Source of the DNA: Pseudorhodobacter sp. MZDSW-24AT
Lineage (GTDB): Bacteria; Pseudomonadota; Alphaproteobacteria; Rhodobacterales; Rhodobacteraceae
Assembly: GCF_002794355.1 (NCBI RefSeq)
Contig: NZ_PGOI01000007.1
Span: 434,001 to 498,000 of the forward strand
Length of the DNA stretch: 64,000 nt
Direction of reading: 5' to 3'
This document shows, in pieces, positions 33,745 through 45,632 of this stretch; the stretch's first letter is position 1, and each line of letters opens with the position of its first letter. The translations under genes and the position numbers were made by a program. Under the pieces are notes generated by a model, which was not told the DNA's origin, did no database searches, and saw nothing but the letters and a program-made list of their open reading frames with translations.

Positions 33745-34644
33745 ATGCAAGACGATATTGCGGCGATCATCGCCGATGTTCCGCCGCTCTCCGGCTGGCA
33801 GGGCAGCGCACAGCGCTTGGGCGGGCTGACGAACCGCGTCTACCGCCTTGGGGATGCCATCCTGCGGGTGCCGGGCGAAGGCACCGCCGCCTATATCGAC
33901 CGTGCCGCCGAAGCCGTGGCCGCCGAGGCTGCTGCCAAAGCCGGGGTCAGCCCCGATGTGCTCTATGTGAATACCACCACCGGCATCATGGTCACCCGCC
34001 ACATCGACGGCAGCACCACCATGACGCCGCACGGCTTTCGCAGCCGCCCCGGCGCGCCCGCGCGCGCGGCGCAAGCCCTGCGCCAGCTCCACCACTCGGG
34101 TCAGACCTTCCCCACCCGGTTCGAGCTTTTCGCCATGATCGATGAGTATCTGCGCCTGCTGTCCGGCACCGATGTCGCCTTGCCCCAAGGCTATCACGGC
34201 GTGGTGGCCGAAGCCGAAGCCGTGCGTGTCGCCCTTGCGCGCAGCCCTGCCCCGCTGGTCCCGTGCCACTGTGATCCTTTGTGCGAAAACTTCCTTGATA
34301 CCGGCAGCCGCATGTGGATCGTCGATTGGGAATATGCTGGAATGAACGATCCGATGTGGGATCTGGGCGATCTCTCGGTCGAGGCAGAGTTTGACGCGGC
34401 GCAAGATGCCGCGCTTCTCGCCGCCTATTTCAACGGCGCCGCCCCGCCGCAAGACGTGGCCCGCATGGTGATCTACAAGGCGATGTGTGATCTGTTGTGG
34501 ACACTGTGGGGCCTGATCCAGCACGCGAACGGCAACCCGGCCGAGGATTTTCAGGCCTATGCCGACACCCGCTTTGCCCGGTGCCGTGCGCTGATGGCCT
34601 CACCCGATTTTGCCCACCATCTGGCGTGCCTGCACAGGGCATGA
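33745..34644 (+). CDS. Choline/ethanolamine-kinase-like phosphotransferase (APH fold)
   Basis: A 299-residue aminoglycoside-phosphotransferase-fold protein. GGLTNRVYRL near 26-35 is the nucleotide loop of LicA/choline kinases, PCHCDPLCENFL at 173-184 is the catalytic Brenner motif (D177, N182) with Cys where Gly is usual, and IVDWEYAGMNDPMWDLGDLS at 192-211 is the choline-kinase metal motif. Expected activity is ATP-dependent phosphorylation of choline, ethanolamine or a similar hydroxyl compound. It is not in the importer operon, because the methyltransferase intervenes on the other strand. Its substrate is inferred from family only. Confidence 0.85.
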   Translation: MQDDIAAIIADVPPLSGWQGSAQRLGGLTNRVYRLGDAILRVPGEGTAAYIDRAAEAVAAEAAAKAGVSPDVLYVNTTTGIMVTRHIDGSTTMTPHGFRSRPGAPARAAQALRQLHHSGQTFPTRFELFAMIDEYLRLLSGTDVALPQGYHGVVAEAEAVRVALARSPAPLVPCHCDPLCENFLDTGSRMWIVDWEYAGMNDPMWDLGDLSVEAEFDAAQDAALLAAYFNGAAPPQDVARMVIYKAMCDLLWTLWGLIQHANGNPAEDFQAYADTRFARCRALMASPDFAHHLACLHRA

Positions 34645-34684
34645 CCCTCCAACGGCCCTCCCGCCCCTGCCCTTTTCGCCGTCT

Positions 34685-34707
34685 CGGGCCGTTGCCCTGA
34701 CGGCCCG
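34685..34707 (+). terminator. Hairpin after the choline-kinase-like gene
   Basis: CGGGCCGT (34685-34692) pairs perfectly with ACGGCCCG (34700-34707) around a 7-nt loop, 40 bp after the stop and 57 bp before hutC. No U-tract follows. Confidence 0.45.
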
Positions 34708-34763
34708 GCTTGTCCCTTGGGCGCAGCTTCTTTACGTTGCGCTTACTCAAAACAGGGGCCCTT

Positions 34764-35480
34764 GTGGACAGCCGCACCACCCATCACGACCGCATCCTTG
34801 CCGCGCTGCGCGACAAGATCACCGGCGGCGACTGGCCCCCCGGCTTTGCACTGCCGTTTGAAACCGATCTGGCCCAGCAGCACGGCGTTTCGCGGATGAC
34901 GATGAACAAGGTGCTGGCCCAACTCACGCGCGAAGGCTTTCTGGTGCGGCGCAAGCGGCTGGGCACCTTTGTCGCGCAACCCGTGGCGCAGGCCGCCGTC
35001 ATGGCCATCCCCGACATTCAGGCCGAGGTCGAGGCGCTTGGCCTGCCATGGCGCTTTGCCCTCACCACGCGCGATCTGCGCGCGCCCCGCATGGACGAGA
35101 TGAAATCCGCCCGCATCGACAGCTCTGCCCCGGTGCTGGCGCTGACGGGGCTGCATTTCGCGGGCGATCAGCCCTTTTGTCTGGAACAGCGACTGATCAA
35201 CCCCGCCGCCGCGCCCACCGCCCCGGCGCAGGATTTCACCACCATCGCCCCCGGCCAATGGCTCTTGCGCGAAATCCCGTGGACATCGGCCGACCACCGC
35301 ATCCGCGCCGTTGCCGCCAGCCCCGCCACCGCCCGCGCGCTGGCCTTGCCGAACGGGGAGGCCTGTCTCGAAGTCACCCGCCGCACCGAAACCGCCGGGC
35401 AATGGGTGACGCTGGTGGTGCAAACCTACCCCGGCGCGCGGCATGAACTGATCAGCCGCTTCACCGCCGACCCGCGCTAG
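34764..35480 (+). CDS. hutC: GntR-family regulator of histidine utilisation (HutC)
   Basis: A 238-residue HutC-subfamily repressor. The winged HTH covers about 8-75 (RILAALRDKITGGDWPPGFALP, VSRMTMNKVLAQLTREGFLVRRKRLGTFVA). The UTRA effector domain covers about 90-235, with FCLEQRLINP and VTLVVQTYPGARHELISRF. The GTG at 34764 is chosen because AGGGG lies 5 nt upstream; an earlier frame start at 34710 gives a non-family N-terminus. Urocanate is the known inducer of the family. Its CTAG stop is shared with hutD. Confidence 0.92.
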   Translation: MDSRTTHHDRILAALRDKITGGDWPPGFALPFETDLAQQHGVSRMTMNKVLAQLTREGFLVRRKRLGTFVAQPVAQAAVMAIPDIQAEVEALGLPWRFALTTRDLRAPRMDEMKSARIDSSAPVLALTGLHFAGDQPFCLEQRLINPAAAPTAPAQDFTTIAPGQWLLREIPWTSADHRIRAVAASPATARALALPNGEACLEVTRRTETAGQWVTLVVQTYPGARHELISRFTADPR

Positions 35481-35983
35481 ATCTCGACCGCCACCGCCGG
35501 CGCACCGCGCAGATCGGCGCGCAGGCCCGGACCCACCGCCGCCAGATCCACCAGATCCAACCGCGCCAGCCCCGCCACCGGCGCCAAGAGCAGCGCAAAG
35601 CGCGCGGCAGGGTCAAGCGGCCCCGCAACCACCCGCGCAAGGCTGGGCCGCCGCGTCATCACGTTGAAATCCAGCAGCGGCCCCGTCACCTCGGCCCGGC
35701 AGGCCACATCCCCGGCAAAGGCGAAGGGCACCAGCGGCGCAAGCGCCTGCGCCCGCCCCTCCAGATGCAGCACCATCGCCCCGCCCTCGATCACCGTCAG
35801 CACCCGGTCCACGCCGGGAAACGCCGAGAACGGCCCCGACGCCGCCACCCGCGCCGTGCTCAGCCGCAGGGTGAAATCGTCAAACCCCGCCCCCTCCGGC
35901 CAGCACAGAATCTCCGCCGTGGTGCCGCCGCCGTTCTTCCACGGGCGAAAGACGCGGGCGCTTGCCCGGTACACCCCGCTCAC
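35477..35983 (-). CDS. hutD: HutD-family protein
   Basis: A 168-residue cupin-fold protein of the HutD family. [17 protein letters not shown] near the N-terminus and [17 protein letters not shown] are characteristic. HutD is thought to moderate histidine-utilisation flux, perhaps by binding an intermediate; its exact job is not settled. The GTG start overlaps the hutU stop (GTGA), so translation is coupled. It is the last gene of the leftward hut operon and shares a CTAG stop with hutC. Confidence 0.88.
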   Translation of the reverse strand: MSGVYRASARVFRPWKNGGGTTAEILCWPEGAGFDDFTLRLSTARVAASGPFSAFPGVDRVLTVIEGGAMVLHLEGRAQALAPLVPFAFAGDVACRAEVTGPLLDFNVMTRRPSLARVVAGPLDPAARFALLLAPVAGLARLDLVDLAAVGPGLRADLRGAPAVAVEI

Positions 35984-37665
35984 AGGATGCCCGGCAACCG
36001 CAAACCATGCGCCACCGCGCAATCGCGCGCCACGCCATAGCCCGCATCCGCATGCCGCATCACCCCCGTCGCCGGATCGTTCCACAGCACCCGCTCCAAC
36101 CGCGCCGCCGCCGCATCGGTGCCATCCGCCACGATCACCACGCCGGAATGCTGGCTGAACCCCATGCCCACGCCGCCGCCGTGGTGCAGCGACACCCATG
36201 TTGCACCCCCCGCCACATTCAGCATCGCATTCAACAGCGGCCAGTCGCTCACCGCATCCGACCCGTCCTTCATCGCTTCCGTCTCGCGGTTCGGGCTGGC
36301 CACCGAGCCGGAATCCAGATGATCCCGCCCGATCACGACCGGTGCCTTCAACTCCCCCGACCGCACCATCTCGTTCAGCATCAGCCCCGCCCGGTGCCGA
36401 TCCCCCAGCCCGATCCAGCAAATCCGCGCGGGCAGACCCTGAAACGCAATCCGCTCCTGCGCCATGTCCAGCCAGCGGTGCAGATGCGCGTTTTCGGGGA
36501 ACAACCGCTTCATCGCGGCATCGGTCTTGTAAATGTCCTGCGGATCACCCGACAGCGCCGCCCAGCGGAAGGGCCCCACGCCCCGGCAGAACAACGGCCG
36601 GATATAGGCCGGCACAAAGCCCGGAAAGGCAAAGGCGGTCTCCAACCCCTCTTCCTTCGCCACCTGCCGGATGTTGTTGCCGTAATCCAGCGTCGGCACC
36701 CCGGCGTTCCAGAACCCCACCATCGCCGCCACATGCTCGCGCATCGACGCCCGCGCGGCCCGTTCCACCGCCGCAGGCTCTGCCTCGCGCCGCGCCCGCC
36801 ACTCGGCCACGCTCCACCCCTTGGGCAGATAGCCGTTCAGCGGGTCATGCGCGCTGGTCTGATCGGTCACGATATCGGGCCGCCCGTTCGGCATCGCTTC
36901 CCCCGCCTGCATCCGGCGCAGGATCTCGGGAAACACCTCCGCCGCGTTGCCGATCAACGCAACCGACTTCGCCTCCCCCGCCTTGGTCCACCGGTCAATC
37001 AGCGCCAAAGCCTCATCCAAGGTCTGCGCCTTGGCATCGCAATAGCGCGTGCGGATGCGAAAATCGGCCCGCGTCTCGTCACACTCCACCGCCAGACAGC
37101 ACGCCCCCGCCATCACCGCGGCAAGCGGCTGCGCACCCCCCATGCCGCCCAACCCCGCCGTCAGTATCCAGCGCCCGCGGAGCGACCCGCCGTAATGCTG
37201 CCGCCCGGCTTCGGCAAAGGTCTCATAGGTCCCCTGCACGATCCCTTGGGTGCCGATATAGATCCATGACCCGGCGGTCATCTGGCCATACATCATCAGC
37301 CCCTTGCGATCCAATTCATGGAAATGCGCCCAAGTCGCCCAATGCGGCACCAAGTTAGAGTTCGCAATCAACACGCGCGGCGCATCTGCATGGGTGCGGA
37401 AAATCCCCACCGGCTTGCCCGATTGCACCAGCAGCGTTTCATCCGACTCCAAGTCGCGCAAACTCGCACAGATCCGGTCGAAATCCTCCCAAGTGCGCGC
37501 CGCGCGGCCAATCCCGCCATAGACCACCAACTCATGCGGGTTTTCCGCCACATCGGGGTGCAGGTTGTTCATCAGCATCCGCAGCGCGGCCTCGGTCTGC
37601 CAGCTCTTGCAGCTCCGCTCGGTGCCGGTGGCGGGAAAAATATCGCGGGTGTTGTGACGTGTCAT
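35980..37665 (-). CDS. hutU: Urocanate hydratase
   Basis: A 561-residue cytoplasmic enzyme that converts urocanate to imidazolone propionate using a tightly bound NAD as electrophile. The N-terminus [32 protein letters not shown] (NAD fold), [20 protein letters not shown] and [20 protein letters not shown] are strongly conserved HutU segments. Length is standard. The ATG at 37665 has GAGGAGA 6-7 nt upstream and lies 10 bp after hutG. Confidence 0.97.
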   Translation of the reverse strand: MTRHNTRDIFPATGTERSCKSWQTEAALRMLMNNLHPDVAENPHELVVYGGIGRAARTWEDFDRICASLRDLESDETLLVQSGKPVGIFRTHADAPRVLIANSNLVPHWATWAHFHELDRKGLMMYGQMTAGSWIYIGTQGIVQGTYETFAEAGRQHYGGSLRGRWILTAGLGGMGGAQPLAAVMAGACCLAVECDETRADFRIRTRYCDAKAQTLDEALALIDRWTKAGEAKSVALIGNAAEVFPEILRRMQAGEAMPNGRPDIVTDQTSAHDPLNGYLPKGWSVAEWRARREAEPAAVERAARASMREHVAAMVGFWNAGVPTLDYGNNIRQVAKEEGLETAFAFPGFVPAYIRPLFCRGVGPFRWAALSGDPQDIYKTDAAMKRLFPENAHLHRWLDMAQERIAFQGLPARICWIGLGDRHRAGLMLNEMVRSGELKAPVVIGRDHLDSGSVASPNRETEAMKDGSDAVSDWPLLNAMLNVAGGATWVSLHHGGGVGMGFSQHSGVVIVADGTDAAAARLERVLWNDPATGVMRHADAGYGVARDCAVAHGLRLPGIL

Positions 37666-37675
37666 GGCGCTCTCC

Positions 37676-38467
37676 TCACGCATGGGCCTGACGCGGGGCC
37701 AGATCGGCCAGCGTGGCAAGAATCTCGGTCAATGTCCGGCGCAGCTCCGCCGCCCGCGCGGGGTCCAGCGCAAAGGGCGGTGCCTCGGCCTCCAGATGGC
37801 TGGCCTGCGCCAACTCCATCTGAATCGCATGAACCCCTGCCTCGGGCCGCCCATGGTGCCGCGTGGTCCAGCCGCCCTTGAAGCGCCCGTTCAGCACCCA
37901 TGTCCGCCCCGATGCCGCCGCCACCCGGCACACCGCCGCCTCCAACTCCGGCGCACAGGTGACGCCACCATTGGTGCCGATGTTCAGATCGGGCAGCACC
38001 CCGTCAAACAACCACGGACAGCGCGACCGGATCGAATGGCAGTCATAGACCACCGCCACCCCATGCCGCGCCCGCACCCGCGCGACCTGCGCGGCCAGCG
38101 AAGCGTGATAGGGCCGATGCACGGCCATAAGCCAGCGCGCCACATCCGCAGGCCCCGGCGGCACCTCCCAGATCGGCACATTGTCAAAGGTGGTGTCAGG
38201 GATCAGCCCGGTGGTCGCCTGCCCCGGATACAGGCTCACCCCCTCGGGGTCGCGGTTCAGGTCAATCACATAGCGCGATTGCGTGGCCCTCACCGTCGTC
38301 AGGCCGGGGATCAACCCCGCGTAAAGCCTATGAATATGCCAGTCCGTATCGCGCAGCACCCGGCCTTCGGCGTTCAGCCGCGCCGCCACCTCGGGCGGAA
38401 CCCCCGTCCCCACATGCGGAAAGGCCAAGATGATCGGCCCGTCGCCTTCCTCGACCACCGGCCCCAT
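37676..38467 (-). CDS. hutG: N-formylglutamate deformylase
   Basis: A 263-residue amidohydrolase that releases formate from N-formyl-L-glutamate, the last step of this hut route. [27 protein letters not shown] (metal ligands), [21 protein letters not shown] and [20 protein letters not shown] are HutG landmarks. The start at 38467 overlaps the hutH stop as TGATG with GGTGG upstream; an ATG four codons earlier (38479) is also possible. It differs clearly from the paralogue at 7574-8341. Confidence 0.94.
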   Translation of the reverse strand: MGPVVEEGDGPIILAFPHVGTGVPPEVAARLNAEGRVLRDTDWHIHRLYAGLIPGLTTVRATQSRYVIDLNRDPEGVSLYPGQATTGLIPDTTFDNVPIWEVPPGPADVARWLMAVHRPYHASLAAQVARVRARHGVAVVYDCHSIRSRCPWLFDGVLPDLNIGTNGGVTCAPELEAAVCRVAAASGRTWVLNGRFKGGWTTRHHGRPEAGVHAIQMELAQASHLEAEAPPFALDPARAAELRRTLTEILATLADLAPRQAHA

Positions 38468-39999
38468 CACGCCACCCATGGCAGCAGATCCGCCCCCGCT
38501 GCCTCCAGCGCGCCCGTGGCCACCAGTTCGCCTGCCGCCGCCATGTCGCCGCCCATGAATCGGTCGGCCTCCAGCGCCGGAATCCGCGCCCGCACCGCCG
38601 CAATCGCCGCCTGCAACGGCGCCGAGGTCGCCAGCGGCCCGCGCAGGCCCACGCCCTGCGCCGCCACCATCGCCTCTACCCCGATGATCCAGAACAGGTT
38701 CTGCGTCATGTCCATGAGCCGCCGCGCGCCATGGCAGGCCATCGACACATGGTCCTCTTGGTTGGCCGAGGTGGGCGTGCTGTCCACACTGGCCGGATGC
38801 GCCAGCATCTTGTTCTCGCTCATCAACGCGGCCGACGTGACTTCCGCGATCATCAAGCCGGAATTGAGCCCCGGCTTCGGCGTCAGGAACCCCGGCAGGC
38901 CAAAATTCAGCGCCGGGTCCACCAAGAGCGCAATCCGCCGCTGCGCAATCGCCCCCACCTCAGCCACCGCCAGCGCGACAATATCGGCGGCAAAGGCCAC
39001 AGGCTCGGCATGAAAATTCCCACCCGAAACCACCGACCCATCCGACAGCACCAGCGGGTTGTCGGTCGCGGCGTTGGCCTCGATTTCCAGCGTGCGCGCC
39101 ACGCCGCGCAGAATGTCCAGCGCCGCCCCCGCCACCTGCGGATGGCAGCGGATGCAATAGGGGTCTTGCACCCGCTCATCCCCCTCGACATGGCTGTCGC
39201 GGATCTGGCTTCCCGCCAGCAGCGCCCGCAAGGACGCCGCCACGTCGATCTGCCCCTGATGCCCGCGCAAGCTGTGGATTTCCGCCGCAAAAGGCGCGGT
39301 CGATCCCATCGCCGCATCGGTGGACAGCGCGCCCGTCACAATCGCCGCCCGCAGCGCGCGCTCGGCCCGGAACAGACCGGCAAGCGCCAGCGCGGTGGAA
39401 ACCTGCGTGCCGTTGATCAGCGCCAGCCCCTCCTTGGCGGCCAGCACCACCGGCTCCAGCCCCGCGCGGGCCAGCGCCTCGCCCCCCGGCAAGCGCTCGC
39501 CCGCGTAAAAGGCCTCGCCCGCGCCGATCATCACCGCCGCCATATGCGCCAAGGGCGCCAGATCACCCGATGCGCCGACCGATCCCTTTTCCGGGATCAC
39601 CGGCACCACCCCGCGCGCCAGCATCGCCTCCAGCAGATCGCTCACCACCGCCCGCGTGCCAGATGCCCCCCGGCCCAGCGACATCAGCTTCAGCGTCAGG
39701 ATCAGCCGGACAACGCTTGCATCCAGCGGCGCGCCCACACCACAGCAATGCGACAGGATCAGGTTGCGCTGCAACTGCGCCACATCCCCCGCCGCAATGC
39801 GGATGGACGCCAGCTTGCCAAAGCCGGTGTTCACCCCATAGACCGCCGCCTCTCCGGCCGCGACTTGGGCAATCCGCGCCGCCGCCCGCGCAATCGCGGG
39901 CGCGCAGTCCGGCGACAGGCGCGGCGCGCCGCCTTGCCAATACAGCGCCCGCAAGGTCGCAAGCGGCACCGCGCCGGGGGTCAGGATCATCGCGCTCAT
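38467..39999 (-). CDS. hutH: Histidine ammonia-lyase
   Basis: A 510-residue lyase turning L-histidine into urocanate and ammonia. The self-cyclising ASG of the MIO cofactor is at 143-145 in [30 protein letters not shown] near 54 and [18 protein letters not shown] are also typical. The start at 39999 overlaps the hutI stop as ATGA. It is the second gene of hutI-H-G-U-D. Confidence 0.97.
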   Translation of the reverse strand: MSAMILTPGAVPLATLRALYWQGGAPRLSPDCAPAIARAAARIAQVAAGEAAVYGVNTGFGKLASIRIAAGDVAQLQRNLILSHCCGVGAPLDASVVRLILTLKLMSLGRGASGTRAVVSDLLEAMLARGVVPVIPEKGSVGASGDLAPLAHMAAVMIGAGEAFYAGERLPGGEALARAGLEPVVLAAKEGLALINGTQVSTALALAGLFRAERALRAAIVTGALSTDAAMGSTAPFAAEIHSLRGHQGQIDVAASLRALLAGSQIRDSHVEGDERVQDPYCIRCHPQVAGAALDILRGVARTLEIEANAATDNPLVLSDGSVVSGGNFHAEPVAFAADIVALAVAEVGAIAQRRIALLVDPALNFGLPGFLTPKPGLNSGLMIAEVTSAALMSENKMLAHPASVDSTPTSANQEDHVSMACHGARRLMDMTQNLFWIIGVEAMVAAQGVGLRGPLATSAPLQAAIAAVRARIPALEADRFMGGDMAAAGELVATGALEAAGADLLPWVA

Positions 40000-41192
40000 A
40001 CCAGCTCTCCTTGATAAATCCGGGTGTGCAGCGGGTTGAACCCGATCCGCGCCACCAGTTGCGCCGGGGTCTCCACGTCCCACAGCGCCATGTCCGCCGA
40101 CAGCCCCGGCACGATCCGCCCGGTCTCATCGCCCAAGCCCAGCGCCCGCGCCGCATGGGCCGTCACCCCCAGCAAACACTCCGCCACCGTCATCCGGAAC
40201 AGCGTCGCCCCCATGTTCATCGCCAGCAGAACCGAGGTCAGCGGCGATGTCCCCGGATTGCAGTCGGTCGCCAAGGCCATCGGCACCCCCGCCGCACGAA
40301 AGGCCTCGACGGGGGGCAAAAACGTCTCGCGCAAGGCATAGAACGCCCCCGGCAACAGCACCGCCACCGTGCCCGCCTGCGCCATCGCCCGCGCGTCCTC
40401 TGCGGTCGCATGTTCCAGATGATCCGCCGACAGCGCGCCATAACCACAGGCAAAGGCCGTCCCGCCCATGTGCGACAGCTGCTCGGCGTGGATCTTCACC
40501 GGCAGGCCCAGCGCCCGCGCCCGATCATACAGCGGCGCAAGCTGGGCGGGGGTGAACGCGATCCCCTCGCAGAACGCGTCCACCGCATCCACCAACCCCT
40601 CGGCCACCGCCGCCTCCAGCCCGGCCATCGCCACTTCGGCGATATAGGCCTCGGCCCGCCCCTCATATTCCGGCGGCAGCGCATGGGCCGCCAGCCATGT
40701 CGTCACCACCCGCACCCGCCGCCGCTGACCCAACGCCCGCGCCGCGCGCAGCAGGGTCAGTTCCGCCTCTACGCTCAGCCCATAGCCCGACTTCACCTCA
40801 ACGGTCGAAACCCCCTCGCGCAGCAGATGGTCCAGCCGCGGCAGGCTCGCCGCCACCAAGGCCTCCACCCCCAGCGCCCGCGTCGCCCGCATGCTGGCCT
40901 TGATCCCGCCGCCCTCCGCCGCGATCTGCGCATAGGCCACGCCCTCCAGCCGTCGCTCGAACTCGGCGGCGCGGTCGCCGCCAAACACCAGATGCGTGTG
41001 GCAATCCAGCGGCGCGGGCGTCAGCAACCGCCCGCCGCAATCCACCACCTCGGCCCCGTCGCGCGCAACCCGGGGCGCCACCGCCACGATCCGCCCGCCT
41101 TCGGTCCGCACCTCCAGCGCGCCCACCTGAGGCGCGCGGTCAATCCCGCCCTCCGCCGTCACCACCCGCGCTTGCGTCCAGACCTTGGCCAT
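39996..41192 (-). CDS. hutI: Imidazolonepropionase
   Basis: A 398-residue amidohydrolase-superfamily metalloenzyme opening the imidazolone ring to N-formimino-L-glutamate. [19 protein letters not shown] (HxH metal motif near 63-66), [22 protein letters not shown] and [10 protein letters not shown] are intact. GGAGGGG precedes the ATG. It is the first gene of the leftward operon and faces hutF across a 99-bp gap carrying the HutC-like site. Confidence 0.97.
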   Translation of the reverse strand: MAKVWTQARVVTAEGGIDRAPQVGALEVRTEGGRIVAVAPRVARDGAEVVDCGGRLLTPAPLDCHTHLVFGGDRAAEFERRLEGVAYAQIAAEGGGIKASMRATRALGVEALVAASLPRLDHLLREGVSTVEVKSGYGLSVEAELTLLRAARALGQRRRVRVVTTWLAAHALPPEYEGRAEAYIAEVAMAGLEAAVAEGLVDAVDAFCEGIAFTPAQLAPLYDRARALGLPVKIHAEQLSHMGGTAFACGYGALSADHLEHATAEDARAMAQAGTVAVLLPGAFYALRETFLPPVEAFRAAGVPMALATDCNPGTSPLTSVLLAMNMGATLFRMTVAECLLGVTAHAARALGLGDETGRIVPGLSADMALWDVETPAQLVARIGFNPLHTRIYQGELV

Positions 41193-41237
41193 CCTGCCCC
41201 CTCCCGGCACATAAAGCTTCCCCTGCGCCTTCATGAA

Positions 41238-41245
41238 GTATATAC
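41238..41245. promoter_or_regulatory. HutC-like operator core GTATATAC
   Basis: GTATATAC lies in an AT-rich patch (GAAGTATATACATAATG) in the gap between divergent hutI and hutF. HutC repressors of other proteobacteria bind TGTATATACA-like sites, so this is a likely operator for both directions. The outer bases are imperfect. Confidence 0.65.
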
Positions 41246-41291
41246 ATAATGAAAGCCGCCTGCCTAGCCCCTTTCGGAACCGGAGCCTGCA

Positions 41292-42623
41292 ATGACCCTT
41301 TTCGCCAAAGCCGCCCTCCTCCCTTCCGGCTGGGCGCGCGACGTGCGCCTCACGCTCCGCGCTGGCACCATCCACAGCGTCACCCCCGGCGCGGCCCCCC
41401 TCCCCGGCGACCACCGGGCCGAGATCCTCCTCCCCGGCCTGCCCAACCTGCACAGCCATGCCTTCCAGCGCGGCTTTTCCGGCCTCACCGAACACCGCGG
41501 CCCCACCCCCGACAGTTTCTGGACATGGCGCGAGATGATGTATCGCTTTGCGCTGACGCTCTCGCCCGAGGCCATGCAGGCCATCGCCGCCCTCGCCTAT
41601 GCGGAAATGCTGGAACAGGGCTTCACCCGCGTGGGAGAGTTTCACTACCTCCACCACGCGCCCGATGGCCGCCCCTATGCCAACCCGGCCGAGATGTCGG
41701 CGCGCATCTTTGCCGCCGCGAGTGAGACGGGGATCTCGCTCACCCATCTGCCGGTCTTCTACGCCCACGGCGGCTTTGGCCCCCAAGCACCCGGCGCAGG
41801 CCAGCGCCGCTTTCTCCACAGCCCCGATGCCTTTGCCCGTCTGGTCCAGTCCTGCGAGTCCATGGCCCGCCCGCAAGACCGCATCGGCCTTGCCCCGCAT
41901 TCGCTGCGCGCCGCCACCATGGGCGAGATCACCACACTCGCGCAGGCCTTCCCCAACCGCCCCTTCCACATTCACATTGCCGAACAACAGGCCGAGGTGG
42001 CCGATTGCCTGACCCACACCGGCCAGCGCCCGGTGGACCACCTCTTGTCCCATGCCCCGGTCGGCCCCGACTGGTGCCTGATCCATGCCACCCACCTCAC
42101 GCCCGCCGAAACCCGCGCCCTTGCCGCATCAAACGCCGTCGCGGGCCTCTGCCCGATCACCGAGGCAAACTTGGGCGATGGCATCTTTCCCGCCGCCGAT
42201 TTCCTCGCGGCAGGCGGGCGCTTTGGCCTTGGCACCGACAGCAACGTGCAGATCACCGCCAAAGGCGAGGCGCAGATGCTTGAATATTCCCAACGGCTTG
42301 GCACGCGCGGGCGCAACATCTGCGCCGATCATGGCTCCACTGGCGCGCGGCTGTTCCGGGCCGCGCTGGCGGGGGGCGCGCAGGCGCTTGGCGCCCCCGC
42401 TCCGCAGCTGGCCCCCGGCGCGCCCGCCGATCTGGTCGCCCTGCACGACAGCATGGGGTTCGCTATGGCCGATGACCGGCTGTTGGATCGCTGGATCTTT
42501 GGCACCGACCTGACCGTCGCCGATGTTTGGGCCCATGGCGCGCATCTGGTGCAACAGGGCCGCCACATCCACGCCGCCCGCCTGCGCGCCGCCGCCGCTG
42601 CTGCCTGCCGCGCGCTGCTCTGA
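41292..42623 (+). CDS. hutF: Formimidoylglutamate deiminase
   Basis: A 443-residue amidohydrolase-superfamily deiminase converting N-formimino-L-glutamate to N-formyl-L-glutamate and ammonia. LPNLHSHAFQRGFSGLTE (metal HxH near 56-58), FHIHIAEQQAEV, LIHATHLT and GLGTDSNVQI are family landmarks. Together with HutG it defines the two-step formylglutamate branch, rather than the direct HutE route. CGGAG lies 6 nt before the ATG. It is divergent from hutI. Confidence 0.95.
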   Translation: MTLFAKAALLPSGWARDVRLTLRAGTIHSVTPGAAPLPGDHRAEILLPGLPNLHSHAFQRGFSGLTEHRGPTPDSFWTWREMMYRFALTLSPEAMQAIAALAYAEMLEQGFTRVGEFHYLHHAPDGRPYANPAEMSARIFAAASETGISLTHLPVFYAHGGFGPQAPGAGQRRFLHSPDAFARLVQSCESMARPQDRIGLAPHSLRAATMGEITTLAQAFPNRPFHIHIAEQQAEVADCLTHTGQRPVDHLLSHAPVGPDWCLIHATHLTPAETRALAASNAVAGLCPITEANLGDGIFPAADFLAAGGRFGLGTDSNVQITAKGEAQMLEYSQRLGTRGRNICADHGSTGARLFRAALAGGAQALGAPAPQLAPGAPADLVALHDSMGFAMADDRLLDRWIFGTDLTVADVWAHGAHLVQQGRHIHAARLRAAAAAACRALL

Positions 42624-42633
42624 CAAAGCAAAA

Positions 42634-42659
42634 CGCCCGCAGCCAAAAGGCTCCGGGCG
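42634..42659 (-). terminator. Bidirectional stem-loop with minus-strand U-tract
   Basis: CGCCCG-C-AGCC pairs with GGCT-C-CGGGCG around AAAA (one C-C mismatch), 10 bp after hutF. On the minus strand the stem is followed by TTTTGCTTT, so it fits a rho-independent terminator for the small gene on that strand and may also stop hutF. Confidence 0.7.
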
Positions 42660-42696
42660 CGAAATCACGCGGCACCCCCAAAGGGAGCGCCAATCT

Positions 42697-42738
42697 CAGG
42701 CCCCAGTTTCAGACCCCGATTTCAGGCCCCAGTTTCAG
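42697..42738. repeat. Two copies of a 16-bp direct repeat, period 26 bp
   Basis: CAGGCCCCAGTTTCAG is present at 42697-42712 and 42723-42738. The second copy covers the stop of the small ORF (42735). It looks like a recent short duplication in the 3' flank. Confidence 0.6.
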
Positions 42739-42899
42739 GGCTTGTCTGCCGCCTCCGCAACCACCGTTTCGGCCTTGGCCGCAGCAGGCGCAGGGGTTGC
42801 GCGCTGCGAATAACGGTTCCACTTGCGCGTTTTCGGGGTGCCGGGCTTGCTCAGAAAATCGGCAAGATCAAACGGCGTCTTTTGCGGGGAATATCCCAT
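42735..42899 (-). CDS. Small hypothetical protein, 54 aa
   Basis: A 54-residue ORF, MGYSPQKTPFDLADFLSKPG onward, with a basic middle (KTRKWNRYSQR) and an Ala-rich tail. AGGAG lies 7 nt before the ATG and a terminator-like hairpin follows, so it is probably a real gene with its own transcript. Similar short proteins are, by my recollection, common near gyrB in Rhodobacteraceae; no function is known to me. No signal peptide or membrane segment is seen. The 202-bp gap to gyrB holds the gyrB terminator. Confidence 0.65.
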   Translation of the reverse strand: MGYSPQKTPFDLADFLSKPGTPKTRKWNRYSQRATPAPAAAKAETVVAEAADKP

Positions 42900-43070
42900 G
42901 GGAAAGCTCCTGTAAGGCTGGATTCGGGTAGAAACCGGCCGGGACAGAGCCTGCCATGATGCAAGGCACAAACCCTGTGCCGCGTCTTCTGATATGGGGG
43001 CGCGGCACCCGTTGCACCAGTGCCACCGCCCCACAATCGCGCAAGCGCAAGGGAACGCCCAAAACTTTCG

Positions 43071-43093
43071 CGCCCGCCCGAAACGGGCGGGCG
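43071..43093 (-). terminator. gyrB terminator hairpin
   Basis: CGCCCGCCCG (43071-43080) pairs perfectly over 10 bp with CGGGCGGGCG (43084-43093) around AAA, 8 bp after the gyrB stop. On the minus strand CGAAAGTTTTGGG follows, giving a short U-run. Confidence 0.75.
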
Positions 43094-43101
43094 TCGCCGG
43101 A

Positions 43102-45610
<2,509 letters not shown>

Positions 45611-45632
45611 CCCCACCCCCAAGATTTAGCGG

